A DNA stretch of 64,000 bases, taken from contig NW_019211454.1 of the NCBI RefSeq assembly GCF_002443255.2, positions 36,119,877 through 36,183,876 of the forward strand, read 5' to 3'. A program made the position numbers and the translations under genes. The stretch is from Varroa destructor. Its lineage: Eukaryota > Arthropoda > Arachnida > Mesostigmata > Varroidae. The notes beneath the pieces are model-generated. The model was not told the origin of the DNA. It worked only from the letters and a program-made list of their open reading frames with translations, and made no database searches. Shown one piece after another: positions 51,453 through 63,689 of the stretch (its first letter is position 1; every line of letters starts with the position of its first letter).

Positions 51453-51576
51453 CTGATGAAAGCATTCACTACATCATCGTAAATCCATTTATCCCGAATC
51501 GAAATGCTTTCCCTCTGTCCACCTGTAGTGCTTCTTTGCCGCTTGGGCATTCGGATCTCCGCAAGTTTTGCTAGAG
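51453..51576 (-). CDS. Probable exon resembling the start of a Ulp1/SENP (C48) protease domain
   Basis: A 124-nt exon: two leading bases, 40 codons, two trailing bases. The acceptor is GTGCTTCTTGCAG and the donor is ATCAG|GTAAAC. It reads LAKLAEIRMPKRQRS, then SISIRDKWIYDDVVNAFI. The last part fits the Ulp1/SENP start motif W-L-[ND]-D-x-V-[IV]-[ND]-x-[FY]-[LIM], where the protease domain begins after a basic, disordered segment. Such domains occur both in host SUMO proteases and in transposon proteins. The catalytic His, Asp and Cys would be in later exons, which I did not find. Confidence 0.42.
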
Positions 51577-54117
51577 CTGCAAGAAGCACTGCGCCGTATC
51601 ATCGCACGAGTGCAAACACCCGATAACGATAACCGTCCAGCCTTCGCACAGCCACACGAGCAGTGAGGTAAAGGCGATCGAAGACAATTACATGCAGCCA
51701 TAGGCATCTGTCGAGTTTGAAGGGTATCTATGGCTGCATCAATTGTCGTCGGATCTAGATTCGCCAGCTAATGGGGGGTGAGGAGACTCACAGTGAATCT
51801 TGGGGAATTCTAACTCGAAAACACATCTCTAAACAAGGTTTAGGAAATGGCTAGCGATTGAATTAGTACGATCGATCATTTATGGTTTGCCTGCGACAAA
51901 GCTAGCTCTGAACAGACGAGTAAAAAATGTAGTGTTATCTTAGCGGATCAAATGTTTCAAGCCGAAGCTGAATCATACGTAAAGATAGTAACTACTGACA
52001 TCTCCTGAAGTTATAATATTCAAACTCCCTAATGGATTATTTGAGACGAGTTAGTAATTTCTATCTTTATTTTCTTATATTCTACAACATCGAGGAAACA
52101 AATTGAAGTCTACGTAAAGCGTCCTCTGATAATGGCGAAAACAAACTTAGTGACACTTTCTTTGTCTTTGAACAGATACGTGTGTTTACGTGAGATACCA
52201 TTGTCGCGGGACATCTTTGCGCCAGAGGCACAATTGCCTAAAGAAGAACAGTATTTGGTTTACTGTATGATTAAGAGCGATCACAGGTTTTAAAATGTCC
52301 GAAGGAAGTGTGCGCACGCCAGTTCACGAGGTTGAGATTGAAAAAAATAATAAAAATTTCACTAAAAATAGTATAGATATTGGTTTCGGAAAATTATTGG
52401 TGAATATACGTCTCATTTAAATGTAAGCTTTTGTACAGTAAGCGATTATCCATAAATACGCAAATCATTCGCAGATATTTAACTGTTTTATATTGTTTCG
52501 TATATTTTTTTACCTTTCGGCGTCCTAAGCATTTATTATTTGAGCTCTCTAATAGTCCAGACACAAATCTGCTATGTTATTTCAAATATACTAAATGACT
52601 CTGTGGCTTGTCAGCAGTTTTGGATATACCGATATTAAGTAACTAAGAATCGTATTAAAGTTCTGCTTGTACGATGAAGGATGTTCGAGAAAGACGCCTC
52701 CAGACGGTAAACAGATGTAAAACAGACAGTGAAAGCATTCAGGAACTAAAGGATTCTTAATCGTACGTCTAACGCAATATTAGACATACTTTTATTTCGA
52801 CTGATGATGATGATTATTGTCAGGGCCTACGCTGGCCTATTTCGTATAACCTACAGGAGTACATAAACGAAGTCTATTAGCAATTCGATAAGGCCACTTA
52901 CCGGCTGTCGTTGTTACTCATCTGCTGCTATTGACCTGAATGGCCTAGCCACTTATAATCACTCCATTACCTTCAGACAATAAAACATTGTGCAACTTGT
53001 GCAGGTTTAATTCGTTTGATTTCTAGAGGAAAAAGTATGCGGGGCATTTGTAGCCGTGCAAACGGTGAATTTTATCATGACATTTTAAACTCAGGAGAAA
53101 ATTACCACACCTGCATCGGTAGTTTGCTAAGATGGTTTGTTCTGCTTAACTTTTAAACATTTTGTAATCAGCTTTCAATGTCAAATTCATTCCGAGTAAT
53201 TAAATTCTATAGAAAAAGAGAATTGCCAGTGTTATGTTCTTCTTACGAAACTGTCCTTTGTCACTTCCGCCAAAAGTAAACGTTTGAGAAACGTCGACGC
53301 TTTCTCCTACGATGCTTGTTGAACCAGAGTTAGAACTCAATCGGAACAGGATTGAGCCGAGCTAGTCGAGAGGTTCGCTCGATTACTTCAACTCTTAGTT
53401 ACCGGAAAATGACCAGCTGTTAATTATATAGTTATAAATGCACAAAGGAATATACGGCAAAAGTGCAATTTTTATTACTAAAGACGCAGATCATTAAGCG
53501 ACACTTCATAACATGTACCGTCTATAAACCACAGCGAATGTACAAGCTTTATTGGCTAACTGTTTCAAGTTTAAGGTCCACCACTGTCTTTATATAATCT
53601 ATCAGGCACATGCCCTATTATTGCGGAAGCTTGGGTGGACGATTTTGTTCTGCTGTCATGTTGAACGTCCTTTGGCTAGAAGTCACTCGCCACCTAAACT
53701 GCTCCATAATCGTTGACATGAACCTTCGAGACGTTTTCGATAGTAGTGTCATGACATATTGTTTTTTTAGCATCATTATAATCAGTAGATTGGGGCTCAA
53801 TCGACGATTTCAGCCGAATTGAAGTTGTCTTTTTATCACACTACAATTGTGTGTAGATTTGCCTTACCCGACTTGCTAGTCCGCATGCAGCCTGTTGTGC
53901 GGTCTCCTATTCCTGCTGGTGCCTCTGTTGCTACGGTCTCCGTACTGCATGCCCGTATTTGGGCTACTATCCGACACTACTACAACCCGGTCATCGGGAA
54001 ACTGAATTATCACAGTGATGATGTTGCGAGCGATGCAGTCTTTTTCCTTCAGCTACATTTTTCCCTGTCGCTTTTTTGCTCATCGCCGGGCCGGTGTTGT
54101 TGTTGTTGTTGTTACAG

Positions 54118-54267
54118 ATGACGAGTCTTATGGCTGTTGTTAGCAATGATGCTAATGGCCGACACTTTTCAAGTCACGTGCTACATATGTTGCAGATTAG
54201 ATCATCAGAAGGTAGTGAAGAACACGCAACCGCACGCACTGAAACATACACATGCACGCGCTCAGAG
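54118..54267 (+). CDS. Possible exon, unknown product
   Basis: It begins exactly after a long (GTT)n tract ending GTTACAG and ends at TCAGAG|GTAAAC. Fifty codons in phase 0 read MTSLMAVVSNDANGRHFSSH and further, with a Thr/Glu-rich end. Only this phase is open. The pyrimidine-like tract is a trinucleotide repeat, so the acceptor may be accidental. The GC-rich area upstream (53.86-54.05 kb) is also open on plus. No family is recognised. Confidence 0.25.
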
Positions 54268-54957
54268 GTAAACACACGCATTATCTGCCAAGCAGTCACA
54301 GCTTCCGGCAGTGGCAAACAGTCACTGGGTGATGGTGCAATAACCCGATTCGAGGTTAATAACTGTCATCAGTAGCTGATGATACTGCAGGCTTATTTAT
54401 TGCTCGGCTTACATGCAAGTGAATGGTGAATGTTCGCTAGCTGAAAGCCAATGAGCTTTCAGTTGTCATGGGTTTGTTTATCACTGTTGTTGCTTAAGCA
54501 CATATTCCAGTTGATCTGTTATCTGCCCTTTGTCCTAACAGTAGTCAAATAGACCTGAATAGGACTGTGACGTAGTTAGAGCGAAGGCAACCGCAAGTTA
54601 CATAGCTCTATCCGCATCACCGCAGTTTCCACCTGAGAGCGACATTTAGTATGGCAAAAAGTTAAACGTTCCGCTTGTTAATAATCCGCTTTTTAACGCT
54701 CCACAGTTTTTCCATTTACATATCTGTGGGAAACTGGTTATCCCTCACTCCAACAGTATGTCCTAATTCCACTCAGTTATCCAGCGTACGACCAGCTCCC
54801 AGATAACTGTACCAATTTAATATCCAATGATGAACATCTTCAACGCTGGTAATTATAGGCCACAGTTAGTATATTAGTGGTAGGACGTTGGCCGAAAGAG
54901 CATCGGAACCACGCACGCTGATAAAACTTAAAACAGGCTGCCAAAGCTACTGTTACT

Positions 54958-55242
54958 TGTCTGAATAATCCTAAGCGACTGGCGCTCGCGCGGCAGTACT
55001 ACATGAGTCGGGAGAGGGCTCTACCGGGAATGGGTACGCAGGGTGAGGACCGGATGGTGGAGAAAGTCCGAAATACGTCGATACGCCAGCGTTTGCGCTG
55101 AGTGCATGCTCTAACGCCTGCCGCATCCAACCACATGGGCAAGTACTTAAGGCCTAAATACGATAGTAACGGGCGCGTAGAAGCAATGTTAGAGTCTACT
55201 ACAAATTCGATGGGTGGCTGTACATTAATTTTAGAGAACTAA
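54958..55242 (+). pseudogene. GC-rich decayed coding island
   Basis: A plus frame of 95 codons broken by one TGA at 55099-55101. Before the stop it reads KRLALARQYYMSRERALPG and MVEKVRNTSIRQRLR; after it, NHMGKYLRPKYDSNGRVEAM and CTLILEN. A GCAG|GGTGAGG donor-like site lies inside, so a spliced reading that avoids the TGA is possible. The minus strand is also open (YLGLKYLPMWLDAAGVRA), and might be a gypsy-type polymerase remnant. GC content stands out sharply from the surroundings. Strand and identity are unresolved. Confidence 0.28.
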
Positions 55243-55299
55243 TAAGTGAATCTTCAAATGCTACATGGATTATCGTTGAAATTTATATTTTTTTCTAGT

Positions 55300-58200
55300 A
55301 AAATGCTTCAGTTAATACACTCGGAAAATTATCTAAACTTAAGGGTCACGCCAACGTCGTTTTCATTGTGATGTCCTGACGCTAATAGTATGGTACACAA
55401 GGGCAGAAATGTGCAGAGGGCAGATGATAATTTGAACTTTGGCGGTTGCCGACTGTACTATTATTATGATTATAGCGACCCAAAAAATGGTGTACTACTT
55501 TTTTAAAAACAATGACTTTTTTGGAGAGTTATGACGCTAAGGCGCCAATAAAATAGTGAAGTTCAACGTCGATCATAGCCTTACTTGCGCTTGTTCATTT
55601 GAACGGGACACCTCGACTACGACCTCCTGGTAGAACACAATCCAAAGGGTAACAAATGATGTTGAGTACCGTTCAGTGCTACCGTGCCGCGTCGCATTAT
55701 CTTTCGGTAATCACCTGACGTGAAACACTGGAAGGCAATATGATTATGTTGTCCAGCCTTGGTTTTTGGCAATTAGGAAATTTTATCAGCTAAATGAAGA
55801 TCTATCTTTGTGAAGACGTATCTTTTGTAGACAATTTAGAAATTATTTAATAAGGAAACGAAAACTATTCTTAAATATTTAACGAAAAGATGTCAAACTC
55901 TAGTGCACTTGAGATAATTAAAATGAATTGACTTCAGAGGAGCAGACCTCCGCATTGAGTTGCAGGCTAAGGATACTAACGATACTTCTTCAAAAAACTA
56001 AAGTAAGTTGAACAATTGTAAAATAAAGTGGACATATTCAAGGACGTTCCAAAGAAATTTCACAGTCTGCTCAAACGCGCGAGTCAGTAGCGGGCTGCCG
56101 GTGAACATGTGCACAAAATCGTTACGTATGGGGATGCGTAAGTACCCCATACTTAGTAGTCTTTATACATACTTAATAGTTTACTCGATCTAATGCTACT
56201 AGAAGCTCAACCTTTGTTCTACAGCGAGTGGCTACAGGGTACGATGATTGGTGGTGTTTGCACGTCTAATAACGAGAGAACTGTGTCAACGAATAACCTT
56301 TTGAGGTATCCAGTGACGTCGCCGCGGAGAGTGCCTCCGTGTCATTTTTGACCTCTCCCGGAACGGCTCTCTGTTGTAACTGCTCCTCTGATACTGTATT
56401 AGCGCAAAAAAAAAAGATTAAAAATTCTTTTTTTTAGTATTGCTGTCCACAGTAGATTGTTTAAATTGTTAACACTGAGTATCTCAAAGATTGCGTGTAA
56501 GGTACGTTTCTTTAGCAGACGAAAGCTTTTAGACCTGCTGGCTTCCAAAACGTTACAATTTATTGTAAATTTCCTGCACATATCAGACGTAGTAGTTAGA
56601 CCAAACGCATTCAATATTCTATTCTTGTTTGTTGCTTCGCAGCTCACGCATCCCTACCAATGACTACTAAAGAATATTTTCGAACATTGACTTTAATTAG
56701 TTCCAGAACGAAGCTCTTACTTTTCCGCATGCTAGGCAGCTTTGAATCATCAAAAAGACAGCTTTCGGCTGGAGCTGGCCACTGAAAGTTCAACAAGCAA
56801 AGACCCTGAACTGAAAAAAATCCCTGATGACATCCATCACAAAGGCCACATACAATTTAGAACCCGAAATCTGCCCCAGGTTGTCATCAGCCCAAAGAAA
56901 TAATGATGTTCACACGCTTGAAGGTCTGTGGTAGAAAACAGTGGCTCTAACGCCTATATTATCCGAACCGTTCATCCCTGTCACGTACTGTGGTGCGATC
57001 GGTGACTGCCCTGTTCTATAGCTGAACGCGCGCTGCAGGACAACTAGCTGTTGGCCGTAAAATAGCCCAAATCAATTGGCGAGTTGAATTGGACTGAGTT
57101 TCCCAACCCGACTCCTGTTGATCTTGATCACCAACAGTAGATGGAACTAACACGTTAACTTTTAGATATCAACGAATACAAATCAGCTTGACGCCAATTG
57201 ATGCAGATGGTATATGGTGATTTCGCAAGTCTTAATAGCAGCTGTAGCTGGTAACTTTGAGCAGTTACTTTAACTTCACGTGACTGCTTTTGTTAGCTGA
57301 GCTAACAAGCATAAAACTGATCGCTTCCGAACAGTTCGGTGTCCGGATGAAATAACGTTCCTCTCCGTAATAGTTGATCCTGATAAGCAACAAATTCATT
57401 CAAGGGCTCTGCCAGCATCGTTTGAAACCAGACTTTTTTCAAAGTGAAAGGGCTCTAAAGTAGATTATTGTACGTGTTGCATAAAAGAATATATTATTGG
57501 TATGATAGTACGTAATTGAATTGATTGAACAACGTGCCGGTACAAAAGATGTATGCATTGAAATCGCTGCAGAACAATTCACAGGCCAGCTTTATCTATG
57601 GATAGCCGTTAAGGGCTGCTATATGCCATCAGCTGATCTCATCAGATCTCCGCACAAACAGTTGCAGTCAGAATGACGCAGGTTTGACCTAGCTTCAAAT
57701 TGTTATATTACTCTAAGCATAGGACAGAAGCTATGAGACAGGTGCCGCTTAGTTTGTGCCTTAGGATGTTAGGCTAACAGAGGTTCAAGAGCGGGCTAAA
57801 AAGCATACGAAGAAAAAAATTAGTAGAATGAAAGTCGGTTTTGTTGGTCACTCATAGAAGAATTTGATTTTCCTATCATCTATCCTTTCTCCTTTCCATC
57901 CTTTTTCTACCTACGTAGGTCTGAAACGATGTCAAATATCGATTAAGCCTCGATAAATAGTTCTTGCTTGAGGTTTTAATTCTATTTAATAATTAATGAG
58001 TTGGTTTACTCTACTGTTTTTGAAGGTAATGCTAGCCACATCGAAACTGAATCTATTGAAATTGGTACTTTACAATGAAGATGCCGTGGACGTATTAGGT
58101 GTGTCTAATGTCTAAATGCTGCTTTCATTATTTCTGCGGGCTTGAAGACATCTTAAGTAGAGCAATTTGGCGTCATCATATGAAAAAGGCTCTATCTTTT

Positions 58201-59200
58201 AGGTTACCAAGGTCACGTCCTATTGACATATTGCTTTCCTGGTAACTGTTGTTTAACCATACGATCGGTACCGTAATCTTCGTCAAATCTTCGCGGGAGC
58301 GCTTGGGAGCGAAACAACAGCAGCCACTGCACATATTCCGTTTTATATATGACATTATAAGTAGTAGTAGTAGTAAGATGTATGTCGCAAGCTTGAAAAG
58401 CTAGCTACGTTAGTATAGAATACGAACATTGAAGTTCTGCTGAGTCCACCTATCCCGCTTGTATTATGCAGTACTTAAGTATAATGCCCTACAGATGACG
58501 CATTTGCTTACGTTCATCTAATCTTTGCTTGTTTTGATCTACAATGGAAACATTATCATGTAGATTGGAATAGGAATACGAACGTGGATAGGCTAAGTTC
58601 AACATCTTAACAGGGCAAAGTCCAAATAATCTGTTATGTTAGTATACGGCTCAAACCCAAGAATGTTACATGTAATACTGCATTGCATTAAATCAGTAAT
58701 GTAATAGATACAAAAAATTAAAAAAATTCTCAAGATAGAGTTATATGGACAACTTTTATAGCATCGCTTGTATTCGAGGTTTTTCCAGGTTGTTTCAATC
58801 ACAGCAGTGTAGATCACGTTGATGCGATACGCCATCACATATATAGTTTAGCTAAAAATACAGTTATCGTTTGAGGCAAACGAAACAGCGTGACCGTCTG
58901 CGTGTCTCAGTTTGCTGCGCTTCAGAGATTTAGCAAAAAAAAAATCTATAGAATGATGGGTTCTTCTGCTTTCTGATCATAGTGTGTAACTGTCAATTTG
59001 CTCATAAATCGTTCAATATTCCCCGGAAACGGCTCAAATCAGCCAGCCTAAAGAGGTTGGCAAACAAGCAACTGCTAGATCTATCTCGTACGAAGCGCTC
59101 ACTTCAAAAGCTGTTTTATGACAGGCTGGCCTAACCGGACTACCTAGTCTTTTGACGAGAACTGCCTTCCTTTTCATTTTTGCGATCAAGTGATCACAAT
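55300..59200. other. AT-rich stretch with no recognised gene
   Basis: Only short frames occur, with no splice context. A (GTA)n-type run lies near 58.37 kb. If the 59.3 kb exon belongs to an MCM8/9 gene on the plus strand, some of its introns would lie here, but I found no Walker A or Asp-Glu-Phe-Asp-Lys motif. Confidence 0.45.
57290..57308. repeat. 19-bp near-perfect palindrome
   Basis: TTGTTAGCT and AGCTAACAA are inverted with a single G between them. No adjacent gene; possibly a dimeric factor site or chance. Confidence 0.85.
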
Positions 59201-59276
59201 GATTCGGCAGAGTTTGATGAAATACAACATTGTATTTTTATGCGCTTTACGCCTACCTGTTGAAGCTTACATCCAG

Positions 59277-59373
59277 CAGGAATTCGAAGACTGATGGTAT
59301 GCTCTCGGGACAAGCTTTTACAACTAAAATATTAGAAAGTTTGATTCAATTAGCTAGGAAGAGCCTCATACTT
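59277..59373 (+). CDS. Probable exon of an MCM8/MCM9-like helicase (C-terminal lid)
   Basis: A 97-nt exon: one leading base and 32 codons. The donor is perfect (CTT|GTAAGT); the acceptor is TTACATCCAG with a second AG three bases later (59280), a NAGNAG pair in the same frame. It reads RNSKTDGMLSGQ, then AFTTKILESLIQLARKSLIL. This matches the MCM lid motif I-T-T-R-x-L-E-S-L-I-R-L-A-x-A-x-A-R-L, best kept in MCM8 and MCM9, DNA-repair helicases. The usual Arg before L-E-S-L is Lys-Ile. No other MCM exon (Walker A, Walker B, Arg finger) was found, so it could be a gene with large introns or a stray fragment. Confidence 0.5.
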
Positions 59374-60719
59374 GTAAGTACCTGTTGTGTACGAGAGTGG
59401 ATTGGTGATCAGCTGTTTCTTATTGATTTAGACACGATATACTGGATTGAATGAATCACTAATACGAAGTGTCCGAGGTAATTGCGTCGTCCTTCAATCT
59501 GCTAGACGAGGAAAGAGACTTCCGTTATTTGATTTGGTTAAATGTAATTATGACTTGCCACAAGCGTAATTAAACTCATGTAAATAAGCAAATGTTTTTG
59601 ACTCGCTATAAGTAACAATAATTGCTAAGGCCGTCCATCTTTGAACCCGGCTTAAATTGCTTGTCTAGCAATAGCGGTTATGACAATCGTTCACAAGTCG
59701 CATGAGACCATAACTAGTTCAACCATTGCATTCAGTATCATTTGTTATTAATGTGACAGAGGCTACCATGCGCCTGGTACAGGGACTCCTATTGTATTTG
59801 ACTAAACTAGAAAAGTGCACATCTGACTCTCTAGCAACAGAAAATCTAAATTTCCACAGACTGACGCCGTCAATCTATATTATCAAGTAATTAATAATTC
59901 TGAGGTAATACTAAGCAATCTAATAGCTATCTTCCAGTGGAAGACAAAGGTAAATGTAATACTTTGCTCCTTAATTGTTAAAATTTCATATCTTTATAAG
60001 GCGTATAACACATTAAGGAAAGGATATTCCTCAAGCCTCTCATGAGAAATTTTTCAGGATAGAGCAATAGGATATTTGTATTTCGGGCGTAAAAATTCAT
60101 TTTGATTCCCACCTAGTCAAAATATACATTTGTAAATCCTACAGTTGAGTACACCTCAGATGGGTCTGATCAAATTGTACATGGAGCCGTATGTAATGGT
60201 TTAAAATTGTACAAATGCCATATGCGTTATTCAAATATACCCTTATTTTTCATACTTGTGCTTATTTTTCTAACGGTGATTCAAGTTAGTTGAAACCACA
60301 GTGAGGGAAGATTATCTTAAGACGTTCTCAACAGTGATCGTTGCAGTTGCTAGATACCGTTTTTAAATTCGGACATACCATCATATTGTGTAACTAGGCA
60401 AGCAAGTCGTATATTGTTTGGTCAATTTATCCATCAAGGATTATTACTACATTTGCAATTATCGCTACCAGGAAAAAAAACAAGATTGTTAACTGGACAC
60501 AATGGCACGGAAGCCTAACGCTTGTAACTGTGCGAATTTGCCACTGTTTATCGAAATAGCAAAAAATCGCTTTACCGCCTATACAACCAGAATGGAAGCT
60601 GAAACTCAACTCGGCAAGAGACGATACTTCGAACATATGCGAAGTACCAAAAGGCTACGGTAAATATATTAGAACAACATACTTTATAAGAGTTTCGTTT
60701 TCATGTAAAAAATGTTTAC

Positions 60720-60900
60720 CTGATTCTTACGTCTGATGCTGCCATTGAGCATTGCCTGAGATTTTATAGGGGTTCTCACTTTTTTCGACGCTAGTGCTTT
60801 ATTGTTGGGCTTAGTTGATTTCAATATGGAAGCTATCATTGCCATCTTACCAGTATTAGCTAACTTAACATATATTCTGAGTGAAAGACAGGTCAACTTT
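60720..60900 (-). CDS. Probable exon encoding a Lys/Arg-rich segment
   Basis: The donor is perfect (AATCAG|GTAAAC) and an acceptor lies at TTGTGCACAGCCAG. One leading base plus 60 codons read KLTCLSLRIYVKLANTGKMA, then ILKSTKPNNKALASKKVRTP and end SIRRKNQ in phase 0. The basic, Ser/Pro-containing composition suggests a disordered nuclear segment. A frame about 100 bp downstream (60636-60427) ends with a hydrophobic stretch, LTILFFFLVAIIANVVIIL, but I cannot show that they are joined. It is on the strand opposite the MCM-like exon. Confidence 0.38.
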
Positions 60901-61602
60901 CTGGCTGTGCACAACGATAGTTTCTAAAGGTTTATTTTATAACTTCGCCAATACATTTTAAAAAGTGCATCGCATGCTCCGTGACGAAAATTGAGGTCGT
61001 TTTGAGTGCTAAAGGAAAAAAAGTTTTTATAACGCTGTTTTTTCATCCTTTTTTTTTATTGGACGCAATAAGAGAAGCTTAGAGTTAAACTCAAGTAAGT
61101 GAACTCAAATTTGAAAGAGCTGTCTTCAAACGTCGAAGACCCATGCTTCCAACTGTATTTCATGTATATAAACAACGACCGTTAGTACGTAGTAGGGTTT
61201 AGATGTCCCGCACGGTATCGTAAGTCATAATGAACCTTTTCCATAGAAAAGACCCCATCAAACTGCTGTCCTAATTGGCTACAGTTAAACGACGTATTGA
61301 ACAGCTTCAGTATCGGCATTCAGGCAACCATATCAATACTCTATGTGTGACTATTTGAAAGTTGTCGCAATTAGTTTCTAGACCTTAAATTGGAACAGAC
61401 CAGTAGATAATAGAAATATCAGGTTATCCCATCACAAATCATTCATGAGATCCTGTTGTAGTTTTGGAGACATAAAGAGTAAAAACACGATGGAACGGAT
61501 GGTAGTGGTATTGGATACGTGCGGTGTCGTACTCGTTTGATATATGCGCAGCGAAAACCAAGATCCGTTCTCTTAAAAGCTGGTGTATAAGTTTATCTTT
61601 TT

Positions 61603-61638
61603 AGTTTAATACTTATATATATATATAAGTATTAAACT
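61603..61638. repeat. Perfect 36-bp palindrome with (TA)n core
   Basis: AGTTTAATACTTATATAT is followed directly by its exact reverse complement with no spacer. It could extrude as a cruciform or fold as a hairpin. It is one of two such structures within 650 bp. Confidence 0.95.
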
Positions 61639-62187
61639 TATGACCCTATGACGTATGACCTTTGTTTAAGCAAATGACTAGAAGCTAGTTTCATAATTAT
61701 TTCGAAGTTCATTTCATCTATTTCTTTGTCCAACTTATGAATATACACCTTGCAAACGTATAAATTAATTGTGATGATAATTGCCAAGTAAGATCTCACC
61801 CGAATAGCTACAGAGAAGAAATTATATTTCAAAACACAGATAATTACCCTAATGATCGTTAGCAAGGGTCAGCATTTTCTTGCTTAAACACAGAGAAAGT
61901 ATACATAAAGGTGTAGTATAGAATTTCGTATACGAGAATTCCATAGCTCTACGTTCATACTTTTGGTCGACCGGCCGGGAGACTTCTGAACATCGTCTGA
62001 GAACATCTGAGACTTCTGATAGATGCGTCCTGCCCAAGCACATCGTTATGGCATCTATCGGGAGACAGCTCTCCTCCATAAACAGCCGCCCAGAGGTTGG
62101 TCTGCTTTGTTAGCTGTGAAAATCATAGCTGGTAGCGTAAGGAAATGATGATGCATCTGTATATATTAGTAGCCGAGACCCAGTGTC

Positions 62188-62243
62188 ACACAGAAGAAGA
62201 CCAACTTATATAGTAATATATATAAGTTGGTCTTCTTCTGTGT
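62188..62243. repeat. Perfect 25-bp inverted repeat, 6-bp loop
   Basis: The left arm starts ACACAGAAGAAGACCAACTT and the right arm ends AAGTTGGTCTTCTTCTGTGT; both run into TATATA around a GTAATA loop. All 25 arm bases pair. The non-AT part of the arms is 19 bp, so this is not explained by the TA repeat alone. A RNA hairpin, a small inverted-repeat element or a replication-made inverted duplication are possible. Confidence 0.95.
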
Positions 62244-63341
62244 ATACATAGGAAAATGTATAATAAAGAAAGTCAGAAATTAGCAGACAAGGTTAGCTTT
62301 TTCCAAGACCAAGACGTTAGTTGGAGCGAGATCTGTCGGTCGCCGCTCGGTGTTAATCTAAATGTGCCTGATGTGGCTCATACGCGCATGTTTTAATAAC
62401 GTTTATATTGTTCTTGAAGACACCTAATTTTCCATTGTTGTCCGATGTTAGTATAAGGGTAAAGCTGTGTTCTATGTACTTCTATGCCAAAATAAATTTA
62501 AGATGAGATTAGAGGTCTACGATAAGCGTGGCCGATATCTAAGTTCCATATTGCTTTTAAACAGAATATAGCAAAAGATCATATTCGATAATGACTAGAT
62601 TATACTTATGGTATTGTACCACTGAACTACGAGGGATTGAAAACCTTTGCACGAGTCGGCGGGTCATACCACTTGAGTTTGGCATCAGTTGAGAACGTTG
62701 ATTTCCTAGCTGGTTTCTACTATCTGTGATTGTAAGCTTAAACACGAAACCGAACGGAGATGAACTACTGATCTAATTCTCGATCAACTTTTTTTCTAGA
62801 TCTCTTTGAGCTTAGATGGCCACAATACATACTATATCCTGAAGTTCTCGTTAGAATGGCACGGTCATCATTAGTGAGCCTTTGCAGGTCGATAGAAGGT
62901 ATTGATTTTCGCGTGACACTGGCTGTTGGTTCGCTTCACTGAATAGAATGACTGGCGCGGGATTAAATTGTATGTTGCACTTATTTATTGCCAAGCATCG
63001 CAGCTTATTACATTTTGAGCAAGACAAACGTTATGTGGATAGTCTTCTAGAAACGTCTATGAAGATCGCAGGAGCTGCTTGTTACTAATTCTTTCTACTT
63101 TCATTCAAAAACGCTTAAGCCTTAAATGATAGTAAAGAAAATGGTAAAATATAAATAAATTATGGTAGAGAAAAAAAAAAAAGGTACAGAAAGGTTCGAA
63201 GCAGGAATTAGAAGACATTCGTACTCGCAGCTAAAACCATAACCTTTGCTTGTAATAGGAATCGTACTGCGAAATAAAATACGATAAAAAACACTGGGGG
63301 CAGGACACTGACCTTAAGAAGCCTTGTTGTATAATGCACGT

Positions 63342-63689
63342 CTAGTGTAACTTTAAACACAATTTCACTCGAAGCACGCAGCTGAAACCGTAAAGCTCAT
63401 TAAAATTGCTATGCAGAAATAGCGCAACAAGTACTTCGGAAACGAAAGAAAACTGCCGAATTATGAGAATATCAAAATAAGATGGGCTCTCCCAGAACTT
63501 ATACATCTCGTATGTATTGCCTTTAGTATTCGGAAAGAAGGAATCCAATACATCTACGAAACTGAGCGATGCCACTAGTAGCCATCCGTGGCAATCAGCA
63601 GGTAATATAGAATTTGGCTTAAATGGCAGTGAACCATAGGGAAAACATCGTCTTTCATGAAACCTCAATCGAGGTGCTTGTTTGCGCAA
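63342..63689 (-). CDS. Open frame of 115 codons, unknown
   Basis: Unusually long for this AT-rich neighbourhood. It contains RRCFPYGSLPFKPNSILPAD, an aromatic and hydrophobic middle (FDILIIRQFSFVSEVLVALF) and ends VKLCLKLH. There is no clear splice site or good start context, and no domain I know. It may be a decayed mobile element or chance. Confidence 0.2.
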   Translation of the reverse strand: MRKQAPRLRFHERRCFPYGSLPFKPNSILPADCHGWLLVASLSFVDVLDSFFPNTKGNTYEMYKFWESPSYFDILIIRQFSFVSEVLVALFLHSNFNELYGFSCVLRVKLCLKLH

